A stretch of 12,676 bases of DNA from Sulfurovum sp. Lineage in GTDB: Bacteria; Campylobacterota; Campylobacteria; Campylobacterales; Sulfurovaceae. The stretch covers positions 1 to 12,676 of the forward strand of contig DZAQ01000034.1 of NCBI GenBank assembly GCA_022729615.1, in the 5' to 3' direction. The notes under the pieces were generated by a model. That model was not told where the DNA came from, made no database searches, and worked only from the letters and a program-made list of their open reading frames with translations. Of the stretch, positions 1 through 6,145 are shown in pieces. Every line of letters starts with the position of its first letter. Within the stretch, counting starts at the first letter, position 1. The translations under genes were made by a program, and so were the position numbers.

Positions 1-383
1 TTGCCGATTCTATTTCCGGCTATATAGTGCACTCTGAATGTTCGTGTTGTCAGATAGGAGATGGTCAATTTATCTCCGCTGAGCTTATAGTTGAGGTCAT
101 TGTCTGTAAGGACTGTGTCCAAAAATCCTTTCAGAGTAGTATTGTTCAATTTCACAAAATAGAGTTTCTTGTCAAGTCTCTTTTTTGCCCACTCATCATT
201 GACGCTTACTGTCAAATTACATGTATCTGCGAGATTTTCTATCGCATCTCCTATAGAAAGCTCACTATCGATTGTCGTGGAAAAAAGCTTATTTGAGCAT
301 GTTCCGGCACTTCCTAGCGCCGGCAACATACTCAATGCCAAAACTAATGCGATTCTCTTTGTCCATCTGTTATTTGTTTTCAT
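1..383 (-). CDS. mshL: MSHA-type secretin (MshL/PilQ family), N-terminal part only
   Basis: This is the first 127 codons of an outer-membrane secretin, the ring channel through which a type IV pilus or incoming DNA passes; the rest lies beyond the window edge. Residues 1-10 are basic, residues 11-25 are hydrophobic, and a Sec signal cleavage site fits after GSA (about residue 26). Residues 35-110 look like a secretin/TonB short N-terminal (STN) domain: alternating helices and strands, with the pattern LxVSV...LYFVKLNNTTLKGFLDTVL. The following TRTFRVHYIAGNR resembles the start of the next secretin domain in MshL proteins. No lipobox is present. Two cysteines, C29 and C55, could form a disulfide in the periplasm. 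The ATG overlaps the stop of the preceding gene (TAATG) and has a good ribosome site, AAGGAAGGTGAG, at 386-397. Family assignment rests on the N-terminus and on gene order, so the exact subtype is less certain than the secretin call. Confidence 0.78.
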   Translation of the reverse strand, partial: MKTNNRWTKRIALVLALSMLPALGSAGTCSNKLFSTTIDSELSIGDAIENLADTCNLTVSVNDEWAKKRLDKKLYFVKLNNTTLKGFLDTVLTDNDLNYKLSGDKLTISYLTTRTFRVHYIAGNRIG

Positions 384-793
384 TACTCACCTTCCTTTAT
401 TGTGATAAGTCCCTTATTTTTCTCATGCAAAAAAAGTTTTCTCACTCGTGTTTCATCCACGAGTACCACCCCTTTTGTTCCGATAAAATGTAATTTGTAC
501 CCGTAAATCTCTTCTCCGATCTTCAGCCATTTGCCATTAATGAATGCTTTTTCATTCATTATACCCCCCAAGGTGAGTTTTTCTTCCTTTTTTTGGGGAG
601 CTGCTATCTGGCCTGTACTATTGTCATCTCTTTTGAGAACTACAAACGGATCCGGCGTCGTCATTAGCTCACTCATCGCGACACCTTTTCTTGGTTTTTT
701 GATCTCTTCTACCATTTTGTCGATCTGATCTGTTGCTGAAGAAGAGAATGCGAGTGTCGATATTGCCATAAAGCCGATCAATAAATTTTTCAT
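383..793 (-). CDS. PilP/GspC/MshK-like periplasmic protein of the pilus platform
   Basis: This 136-residue protein lies directly before the secretin gene, where pilP (type IV pili), gspC (type II secretion) or mshK (MSHA pili) normally sits. Such proteins link the inner-membrane platform to the secretin. Residues 1-20 form a signal peptide or membrane anchor (MKNLLIGFMAISTLAFSSSA). Residues about 25-72 are a charged, low-complexity linker. Residues 73-122 alternate strands in the pattern LTLGGIMNEKAFINGKWLKIGEEI, like the small beta domain of PilP and GspC. It has no cysteine, so unlike classical PilP it is not a lipoprotein. An upstream in-frame ATG at 811 would add six residues before the signal peptide, has no ribosome site and lies inside the previous gene. 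I therefore chose the ATG at 793, which overlaps the upstream stop as TAATG. The function is inferred from position and fold pattern, since sequence conservation in this family is low. Confidence 0.7.
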   Translation of the reverse strand: MKNLLIGFMAISTLAFSSSATDQIDKMVEEIKKPRKGVAMSELMTTPDPFVVLKRDDNSTGQIAAPQKKEEKLTLGGIMNEKAFINGKWLKIGEEIYGYKLHFIGTKGVVLVDETRVRKLFLHEKNKGLITIKEGE

Positions 794-1440
794 TAGTGGT
801 TTATCCCCCATACTGATATATTGATATCTGAGTTTATACCCTCGTTTGTGCCTATCAAATTGCTGCTATAGATATCCGTAACCAATACATTTTGTTCCAG
901 CTCATGAAGAAATTCAATTAAGTTTTTATAATCGCTGCTGCTGCCGATCTCAACTTCGAGCACATGACCGAAATTGCCCTTCATATCTACATATTTATTG
1001 TTGATGAATCCGATCTCTATATTGTGCATTTTGGCATTTTCGGTGATAGAGTCCAAAAACTTTGCCCAGCTTTTTTGGTTGAACAGCATACCTGAAAGCT
1101 TCTCAAGACTGCTGTTGATATAAGCAATTTTGTTATTTATCTCAACTATTTGATTTTTCTTATTTTGAATATCCTGATCATACTTAGATATATAAAAATT
1201 TCTATCTCCATTCACTGTGATTGAAGCAAGATAGGAATTTTGATCGGCTATGCTCTTGGTCAATCTATTTTTTTCCGCTTCACTTGTGTTAAATTGCTCC
1301 TGCGCATACGGCAGCAAGTAAGAGTAAGCAAGAAATGAAATGACCCCTGCAACACCCAAAATAATAAGCCACTTTTCACTCTCTTTTTTTTCGGAGAAGT
1401 ATGAGTCCATTCTCTCCAATTCATTTGCTAAAGCTTTCAT
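793..1440 (-). CDS. PilO/GspM/MshJ-like inner-membrane pilus assembly protein
   Basis: This 215-residue protein has the bitopic layout of PilO, GspM and MshJ. A short cytoplasmic N-terminus (1-23) is followed by one membrane segment at about residues 24-45 (WLIILGVAGVISFLAYSYLL). Residues about 50-115 are a Gln/Asn/Lys-rich coiled coil. Residues about 118-215 form a periplasmic domain with the alternating helix-strand pattern expected of a ferredoxin-like fold (NIEIGFIN...VLEVEIGSSSDYKNLIEFLHELE). PilO-type proteins pair with PilN-type proteins through these domains, and the upstream gene supplies exactly such a partner. Its start overlaps the upstream stop as ATGA, and its own stop overlaps the next start as TAATG, so translation is probably coupled and stoichiometry fixed. 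An AAAGG lies about 10 bases before the ATG. Topology and context are strong. The exact family name is uncertain because these proteins diverge quickly. Confidence 0.72.
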   Translation of the reverse strand: MKALANELERMDSYFSEKKESEKWLIILGVAGVISFLAYSYLLPYAQEQFNTSEAEKNRLTKSIADQNSYLASITVNGDRNFYISKYDQDIQNKKNQIVEINNKIAYINSSLEKLSGMLFNQKSWAKFLDSITENAKMHNIEIGFINNKYVDMKGNFGHVLEVEIGSSSDYKNLIEFLHELEQNVLVTDIYSSNLIGTNEGINSDINISVWGINH

Positions 1441-2954
1441 CGTAATTCAACCTTTAAAACGCTATTGTAAAGTTCACTCTCTTGGTCTTTCTTGATTGTC
1501 TCGATACCTATTGAGTTGATTTTGTCAAAGTATGTATCAGAGATATGTTTGATAAGTTTTGTGATCTCTTTATCATCCTTGCTGAGGAGTGAAATAGTAT
1601 AAGTATCCTGATCGCTCATAAACTGATCTATTTTGACATCAAATTTGGAGATATCTTGCGCAAATCTATAGAATAATTCGGACTTAAGACGATAATTGAC
1701 TTTTTTATCATAGATAGTAGTCAATGTTTTCTCTTTTGAGAAATATATTTTTGACAAACTACCGATTTTCTCATCAAGTACTTTTATCTCTTTTTGTTTT
1801 TCACCCAATATCTGCTTGTATTTATCAGATTCTGCCTTAAGCGCTTCTTCATTTTTTGAAAGTACAAGATTTGTAGCGTCATTTATATAGGATCTTGCCA
1901 AAAAGTAGAGAGGATATGCCATACCCAAAGAGATCGCCAATAGAGTAGTAATGATGAATTGTCCGCTTGGTCGTTTGTGAAATGCGGGTGCCCGCTCGAA
2001 AATTGTAAGGTTAACCTTCTGGTCAGTTTCATCTATATAGTCAATAGCAGCTACGAGGAGCATATAGTGCAATTGATTGATATGCCAATCATCTGTTTCG
2101 ATATTAAAATTGAAATTTAATTCAGATGAGTGCAATCCAAGATAGTTGTTGGTGTACTCATCAAGTCCATTGATGGTTCCCCTGTCACCGCCGATAAAGA
2201 CTTGATCTATCTTGGAAATATCAAAGGCTCTTCTCGCATAAATGACGATATCATTGATGGATATAAAGATTTCCCCAAAAAGCTTCGTAAGATTTTGCTG
2301 ATAATCAGAATGGATTGTTCTCAATCCTTCCGTATATAATATATTGAAAAACTCCTCTTCGCTGACACGATTACCGGCTATTTCGCAATACTTATCATAC
2401 ATTTGCGCCGAAGAATACTCTATGGACTTCGAATAGAGATGTTTTCCATTCTTGTAGAATGAAACAAATGTATCCTGATTTCCAAAATAGAGAAATAGGT
2501 GAACACCTTCGCTTGCTAACAAATCTCTCGTATAGATCGACCGAAAGAGGAGCGGTGCGGGGATAAGCAGGTCGATAAATTTAGTCTCATCAACAGTTTC
2601 ACCGAATCTCTCTTCGAGAACATTGGGCTCTGCGATGAAAACATCAAATATCCGCTCTTCGCTCGTACTCTCTCTTTCGGCATATCGAATGATATATTCA
2701 TCTGCCTGATCAAGTCCAAGCTCTTCATACGCTTTTATTTCAATGATATCTTGTATATCCTCAAGAGGAATACTCTTGCTCACCTCAATTGAAGTTGATA
2801 TCAAATCCTTATTGTGGATGTATGCCGCATTGAAATTACTATTATTGAAAGCCAATCGCTTCAACTGTTTGAATTTACTATCTTTCAATACACAATAAAT
2901 CTTCTCATATGCGTCTATAGTCACGATACTTTTGATTTTTGAATTTGTACTCAT
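1437..2954 (-). CDS. GspL-like pilus/competence platform protein joining PilM-like and PilN-like parts
   Basis: This 505-residue protein has a large cytoplasmic part (1-330), one membrane helix (about 332-354, FIITTLLAISLGMAYPLYFL), a coiled coil (about 358-405) and a periplasmic ferredoxin-like tail (about 420-505). That is the layout of GspL, equivalent to PilM joined to PilN. The cytoplasmic part keeps the actin-like outline of PilM: an N-terminal strand pair, a central strand pair at 152-178 (HLFLYFGNQDTFVSFYKNG), and a glycine motif at 253-274 (FIGGDRGTINGLDEYTNNY). The two phosphate loops are degraded: the first keeps only D14 and the second lacks the usual DIG. ATP hydrolysis is therefore doubtful, as in GspL. 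Such proteins anchor the assembly ATPase and hold the PilO/GspM partner encoded next. The ATG has a ribosome site AAGGAAGGAA six bases upstream. The stop overlaps the next start (ATGA). No family score could be run, so the assignment comes from architecture and neighbours. Confidence 0.75.
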   Translation of the reverse strand: MSTNSKIKSIVTIDAYEKIYCVLKDSKFKQLKRLAFNNSNFNAAYIHNKDLISTSIEVSKSIPLEDIQDIIEIKAYEELGLDQADEYIIRYAERESTSEERIFDVFIAEPNVLEERFGETVDETKFIDLLIPAPLLFRSIYTRDLLASEGVHLFLYFGNQDTFVSFYKNGKHLYSKSIEYSSAQMYDKYCEIAGNRVSEEEFFNILYTEGLRTIHSDYQQNLTKLFGEIFISINDIVIYARRAFDISKIDQVFIGGDRGTINGLDEYTNNYLGLHSSELNFNFNIETDDWHINQLHYMLLVAAIDYIDETDQKVNLTIFERAPAFHKRPSGQFIITTLLAISLGMAYPLYFLARSYINDATNLVLSKNEEALKAESDKYKQILGEKQKEIKVLDEKIGSLSKIYFSKEKTLTTIYDKKVNYRLKSELFYRFAQDISKFDVKIDQFMSDQDTYTISLLSKDDKEITKLIKHISDTYFDKINSIGIETIKKDQESELYNSVLKVELR

Positions 2955-2960
2955 GCTGAT

Positions 2961-2970
2961 TTCCTTCCTT
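2961..2970 (-). promoter_or_regulatory. Ribosome binding site of the GspL-like gene
   Basis: The minus strand reads AAGGAAGGAA six bases before the ATG at 2954. It is a strong purine-rich Shine-Dalgarno sequence, and it fixes this ATG as the first start of the pilus operon. Confidence 0.7.
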
Positions 2971-2979
2971 GTTCAAACA

Positions 2980-2985
2980 ATTATA
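2980..2985 (-). promoter_or_regulatory. Putative -10 box of the pilus operon promoter
   Basis: The minus strand reads a perfect TATAAT 25 bases upstream of the first ATG, which would give a leader of roughly 20 bases. No convincing -35 hexamer is present. Sigma-70 promoters in Campylobacterota often lack one and rely on AT-rich upstream DNA, which fits here. The whole spacer is very AT-rich, so a chance match is possible. The proximal copy of a 16-base repeat lies seven bases upstream and covers the -35 region. Confidence 0.42.
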
Positions 2986-2992
2986 TATGTTA

Positions 2993-3008
2993 TAATATTA
3001 AATCTTTC
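2993..3008. repeat. Promoter-proximal copy of a 16-base direct repeat (operator-like)
   Basis: The plus strand reads TAATATTAAATCTTTC. The same word with one change (C to T at position 12) recurs at 3034-3049 in the same orientation, exactly 41 bases away. The first eight bases (TAATATTA) are a perfect palindrome. This copy sits where a -35 element would lie for the TATAAT box at 2980-2985. It could be a regulator site or AT-rich coincidence. Confidence 0.45.
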
Positions 3009-3033
3009 TTATAAAAATGTTGTTTTTGAAGAC

Positions 3034-3049
3034 TAATATTAAATTTTTC
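3034..3049. repeat. Distal copy of the 16-base direct repeat, overlapping the era stop codon
   Basis: The plus strand reads TAATATTAAATTTTTC, matching 15 of 16 bases of the copy at 2993-3008. The copies are spaced by 41 bases, close to four helical turns, so both would face the same side of the DNA. This copy runs two bases into the era stop codon (3048-3050). Confidence 0.45.
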
Positions 3050-3947
3050 ATATAACATAACCAAATTCTACCAATTTATCTCTATCTTTGCTCCATCCCT
3101 TCTTGACCACCACCAAAAGATCGAGAAAAATCTTCTTGCCGCTAAACATCTCCATCTCTCTCCTTGCATCCCTTCCGAGTCGCTTGATAGTCTCACCCCC
3201 CTTGCCGACAATGATAACCTTTTGCATCTCTTTTTCTACAATAATACTGGCATGCACCCTGTCTATCTCGTCACTCTCCTCTATCTTCTCGATAAGGACA
3301 TCACTCTCATAAGGGATCTCATCACTCAAGTTTTCAAAAATTGCTTCACGAATCAACTCTTTATAGATATTGCGGATCGTCTCCGTCGTAAGCATCTCGG
3401 GGTCATAAAGAAATGGCGAGTGCGGCAAATGTTTGGCGATGAGATCGAGAAGCTGGTCTCTTCCTACGCTCTTTTTGACTGAAAAAGGGATAATGGCTTC
3501 GAAAGAGTCTTGATATTTTTGGTACTCTCCAAGTTTCTTGAGGAGATTTGCCTGAGTGACTTGATCGATTTTTGTCAAAACAATAATATGCTTTCTATTT
3601 TTGATTTGAGGGGAGTTCAAAAATTTCTCATACTCCTCCAGCTTATCGCTCGCAGGAGCCAAAAACAAAATCAGGTCGCTATCTCCCATCGCTTTGAGCG
3701 CCTCACTTAGCATAAATTGGTTGAGCAGGCGCTCTCTTTCATGAATACCCGGGGTATCTACAAAAATAATCTGCGTATCATGGTGCATCACAATGAAGTT
3801 CATTCTCTTTCTGGTCGCCTGTGCTTTTTGGGAAACCATAGCAAGTTTTTCACCTATGATAAAGTTGAGCATAGTGCTCTTTCCTGCATTTGGGCGACCG
3901 ACCACTGCTACGAAACCGGCTTTTGTCTCTCTTTTTTCATCCAACAT
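3048..3947 (-). CDS. era: GTPase Era, ribosome assembly factor
   Basis: Era is an essential GTPase that binds the 3' end of 16S rRNA and helps mature the 30S subunit. From the chosen start the protein has 299 residues, the normal family length. The GTPase motifs are complete: G1 GRPNAGKS (17-24), the switch I region with ATRKR (44-48), G3 DTPG (64-67), G4 TKID (125-128) and a G5-like SVKKS (156-160). The C-terminal KH RNA-binding domain shows VGKGGETIKRLGRDARREME (247-266). Two adjacent ATGs occur at 3950 and 3947. AGAAAGGAG at 3952-3960 lies only one base from the first but four from the second, so I chose 3947. A longer frame back to 4028 would add an unconserved N-terminus lying wholly inside thiE. 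The gene overlaps the thiE end by 11 bases and is the last of the gltB-era run, followed by a 93-base spacer. Confidence 0.95.
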   Translation of the reverse strand: MLDEKRETKAGFVAVVGRPNAGKSTMLNFIIGEKLAMVSQKAQATRKRMNFIVMHHDTQIIFVDTPGIHERERLLNQFMLSEALKAMGDSDLILFLAPASDKLEEYEKFLNSPQIKNRKHIIVLTKIDQVTQANLLKKLGEYQKYQDSFEAIIPFSVKKSVGRDQLLDLIAKHLPHSPFLYDPEMLTTETIRNIYKELIREAIFENLSDEIPYESDVLIEKIEESDEIDRVHASIIVEKEMQKVIIVGKGGETIKRLGRDARREMEMFSGKKIFLDLLVVVKKGWSKDRDKLVEFGYVI

Positions 3948-4527
3948 CATACTCCTTTCTTTTGTGAAATGCGCTGCAAAGGTCACTTCCCACCACATTA
4001 TACTCAATAAATTCCCCAAAAACATCATCTAGCCGCACGCCGCCGATGAGCGCTACGGGGTGTTTGGAGAGTTTTGCGATCTCTAACAGCGCCTCTCCTC
4101 CCACCTGCGCATCGCTCTTTGTCCCCGTGGGTCGATACGCTCCAAGACCGATATAGTCGATCTCCAACTCATTCGCTTCCAATATCTCCTCTTTGCTGTG
4201 TGTAGAGAGACCAAAAATCTTATTGCCTATCGCTTGACGAATATTTCTCACAGCATCCCGTTTTACCGATGCAAACCGCAGCAAATCCTCTTGTCCCAAA
4301 TGTACCCCGTCTGCCAGACCGACCAATTCCACAGCGTCATTAACGATAATCGTACCGGTATAGAGTTTCCGTATTATTTTAAGCTGACTCTCGATCTGCG
4401 CGAGAGAGCCTTGCTTGTCTCGATACTGAAGTATGGGTATTTGGAGTTGGTTTATAAAAAGAAGGAATTCTTGCAGAGAAATTTTTTGTTTAAGCAGTGT
4501 ATCCTGATCTACAAGCGCATAGTTCAT
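3937..4527 (-). CDS. thiE: Thiamine phosphate synthase
   Basis: ThiE joins HMP pyrophosphate to the thiazole phosphate to give thiamine phosphate in the cytoplasm. The 196-residue protein has the TIM-barrel motifs in order: QYRDK (34-38, the QxRxK pyrophosphate site), VND (62-64), DGVHLGQED (73-81), GLSTHS (106-111), DYIGLGAYRPTGTK (124-137) and ALIGG (159-163). Residues Q34, R36, K38, N63, D64, D81, S108, T134, T136 and K137 match the catalytic and ligand residues known in Bacillus ThiE. The PTxTK loop favours ThiE over the related regulator TenI. It is slightly shorter than typical ThiE, mainly before DGVHLGQ and at the C-terminus. The ATG follows the accD stop by four bases with no clear ribosome site, so translation probably depends on coupling to accD. 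The end overlaps era. Many genomes carry a second thiE-like gene; whether this one does cannot be seen here. Confidence 0.88.
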   Translation of the reverse strand: MNYALVDQDTLLKQKISLQEFLLFINQLQIPILQYRDKQGSLAQIESQLKIIRKLYTGTIIVNDAVELVGLADGVHLGQEDLLRFASVKRDAVRNIRQAIGNKIFGLSTHSKEEILEANELEIDYIGLGAYRPTGTKSDAQVGGEALLEIAKLSKHPVALIGGVRLDDVFGEFIEYNVVGSDLCSAFHKRKEYDVG

Positions 4528-4531
4528 TGCG

Positions 4532-5371
4532 CTAGTTTTTTGAAAAAAGCTTCAAAAGATCCGCTATCGTTTGCCGCATCTCATCTCTCTGCACGATCAT
4601 ATCGATCAAACCATGCTCGAGCAGAAATTCTGATCTTTGAAATCCTTCAGGCAGATCGACACCAACTGTCTGTTTGATGACCCGTTGTCCTGCAAAGCCG
4701 ATCAAGGCATCCGGCTCAGTCATGATGATATCTCCCAGCATCGCGAAAGAGGCGCTTACGCCGCCCATAGTAGGATCAGTGAGCACTGAAATAAAAGGGA
4801 GTCCTTGATGGTGCAGACGATTGAGTGCGGCTGAGGTTTTACTCATTTGCAATAGTGAATAAGTGCTCTCTTGCATTCTCGCGCCGCCGCTTGCCGAGAC
4901 GATCACCAACCCACAGGATTTTTCGATTGCGCGGTTCACTGCTCTGACGATCTTCTCACCCTCAACCGAACCGAGACTTCCTCCCATAAAAGAGAAATCA
5001 AACACTGCCAGCTCAGCAGGAATACCCATTATAGTACAGCTGCCGCTTACCACGGAAGAGACTCTGCCGGTTTTGTTTTTGCTCTCTTCTATTCTTTTTT
5101 TATAGCTCACCTTATCGACAAATTTCAAAGGATCAACAGGCGTGAGTCCGGCATCATGCTCAACAAAACTCTCTTCATCCGTCAACAATGCAATTCTATC
5201 ATTGGCATTGATTCGAAAGTGATGATTGCATTTTGGACAGATGCTATTCTTTGCCTCTACCTCTTTATAATACATCAAAGCATTGCACTTAGGACATTTT
5301 ATCCAATGCGAAGGAGCATCTGCAACCGTAGATTGCTTTTTCATTCCTCCAAATAGACTCGCAATATTCAT
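4532..5371 (-). CDS. accD: Acetyl-CoA carboxylase carboxyltransferase subunit beta
   Basis: AccD pairs with AccA to transfer CO2 from carboxybiotin to acetyl-CoA, giving malonyl-CoA, the first committed step of fatty-acid synthesis. The N-terminal zinc finger is intact: CPKC, 15 residues, CPKC (cysteines at 26, 29, 45 and 48 from the chosen start). The carboxyltransferase domain shows FSFMGGSLGSVEGEK (127-140), SGGARMQES (161-169), PTMGGVSASFA (200-210) and GQRVIKQT (228-235), all diagnostic of AccD. The length of 279 residues is normal. The frame can be opened one codon earlier at a TTG (5374), but GAGGAG at 5377-5382 sits five bases before the ATG at 5371, so I chose the ATG. A 27-base gap separates it from the upstream phosphatase-family gene and four bases separate it from thiE. 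The partner accA is not in the window. Confidence 0.96.
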   Translation of the reverse strand: MNIASLFGGMKKQSTVADAPSHWIKCPKCNALMYYKEVEAKNSICPKCNHHFRINANDRIALLTDEESFVEHDAGLTPVDPLKFVDKVSYKKRIEESKNKTGRVSSVVSGSCTIMGIPAELAVFDFSFMGGSLGSVEGEKIVRAVNRAIEKSCGLVIVSASGGARMQESTYSLLQMSKTSAALNRLHHQGLPFISVLTDPTMGGVSASFAMLGDIIMTEPDALIGFAGQRVIKQTVGVDLPEGFQRSEFLLEHGLIDMIVQRDEMRQTIADLLKLFSKN

Positions 5372-5376
5372 CAATT

Positions 5377-5382
5377 CTCCTC
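5377..5382 (-). promoter_or_regulatory. Ribosome binding site deciding the accD start
   Basis: GAGGAG on the minus strand lies five bases before the ATG at 5371 and only two before the TTG at 5374. It therefore supports the ATG as the accD start. Confidence 0.7.
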
Positions 5383-5398
5383 GAAAAGATATTCCAAT

Positions 5399-6145
5399 TT
5401 ATCTCTCATGCTCATAAAGAGAGGTTCTCACCAGTGACTCCAAAGAGTGAACCAACTCCTTACTCTGTGAAACTATAACATAATCCTCTTCAACAATCAC
5501 TTCGAGATCTTCACAAAACGCCAACCCTGCGGCGAAATCATAGATTCGATACTGTCCCGCAAAAAGCACAAAATTAACCGTATGGGCATACGCAAGCGAC
5601 AATGCGACCGCTCCGGGTGCCCTGAATTTCAGTCCCATCTTTTGAAGCCCTGCGACGATCTTTGGATGCGCGTATGCCTTCTCAAATATTCCGATTTCAG
5701 CGTGCGGAACTCTTGCAAGCTCCCCCATTTGGGCTGAAAAAAGTTTTCCTTTTCTTGTGGGAGTCTCCGGAGATTTCAAAAATATCTCTTTACTCACAAG
5801 ATTGCAGACGACAGCATCTTGCAAAACTCCATCCTTATCGATCCTTGCCACCGATGTCCCGAAATAGGGAAAATTGGAAAGAGCATTTGAGCTCCCGTCT
5901 AGCGGATCCAAAACAATCGTCTCTTCACCCTCGCCGATCAAGCCGGACTCTTCTGATTCGATCGTGCCAAATCTTCCAAGATGCTTGACAAAGATGGCTT
6001 CCGCCATGAGATCTAGTCCGCTGCTGCGATCCCCGCCTGCGCCGACTTCATACTTTTTATAATGATGCTCTTCAATCGCGCCGTCAAAGAGCGTTGCTAT
6101 CTCTTCATTCGCCTCTTTGCAAGCAGAATAAAAATTATTTTTCAT
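5399..6145 (-). CDS. Inositol monophosphatase family phosphatase (CysQ/SuhB-like)
   Basis: This 248-residue protein belongs to the Mg2+-dependent, lithium-sensitive phosphatase superfamily. The metal motifs are present: DLMAE (45-49), an acidic IESEES (62-67) where the family has its metal-binding glutamates, DPLDGSSN (80-87) and YDFAAG (202-207, replacing the common WDxAAG). Possible substrates are inositol phosphates, 3'-phosphoadenosine 5'-phosphate (CysQ role) or sugar bisphosphates. The motifs do not separate these. I find no sulfate-assimilation gene nearby that would argue for CysQ. The gene starts 11 bases inside the end of gltD and has no obvious ribosome site, so translation is likely coupled to gltD. 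Accordingly it would be made with glutamate synthase, which hints at a housekeeping role but proves nothing. The family call is firm and the substrate is open. Confidence 0.85.
   Translation of the reverse strand: MKNNFYSACKEANEEIATLFDGAIEEHHYKKYEVGAGGDRSSGLDLMAEAIFVKHLGRFGTIESEESGLIGEGEETIVLDPLDGSSNALSNFPYFGTSVARIDKDGVLQDAVVCNLVSKEIFLKSPETPTRKGKLFSAQMGELARVPHAEIGIFEKAYAHPKIVAGLQKMGLKFRAPGAVALSLAYAHTVNFVLFAGQYRIYDFAAGLAFCEDLEVIVEEDYVIVSQSKELVHSLESLVRTSLYEHER

Noticed and set aside
794..811. Upstream ATG for the PilP-like gene
   Set aside because: It has no ribosome site, places charged residues before the signal peptide and lies inside the preceding gene. The TAATG start matches the neighbouring junction.
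2955..3047. Terminator between era and the pilus operon
   Set aside because: The spacer has no GC-containing stem followed by a T run on the minus strand, so read-through from era cannot be excluded.
3951..4028. N-terminal extension of Era from an upstream ATG
   Set aside because: The extra residues lie inside thiE and are unlike the Era family, and a good ribosome site precedes the ATG pair at 3947-3950.
4198..4677. 159-residue plus-strand open frame across thiE and accD
   Set aside because: It is antisense to two well-supported genes, with no domain pattern.
5372..5374. TTG start for accD
   Set aside because: GAGGAG is only two bases away, whereas the next codon is an ATG with a normal five-base spacing.
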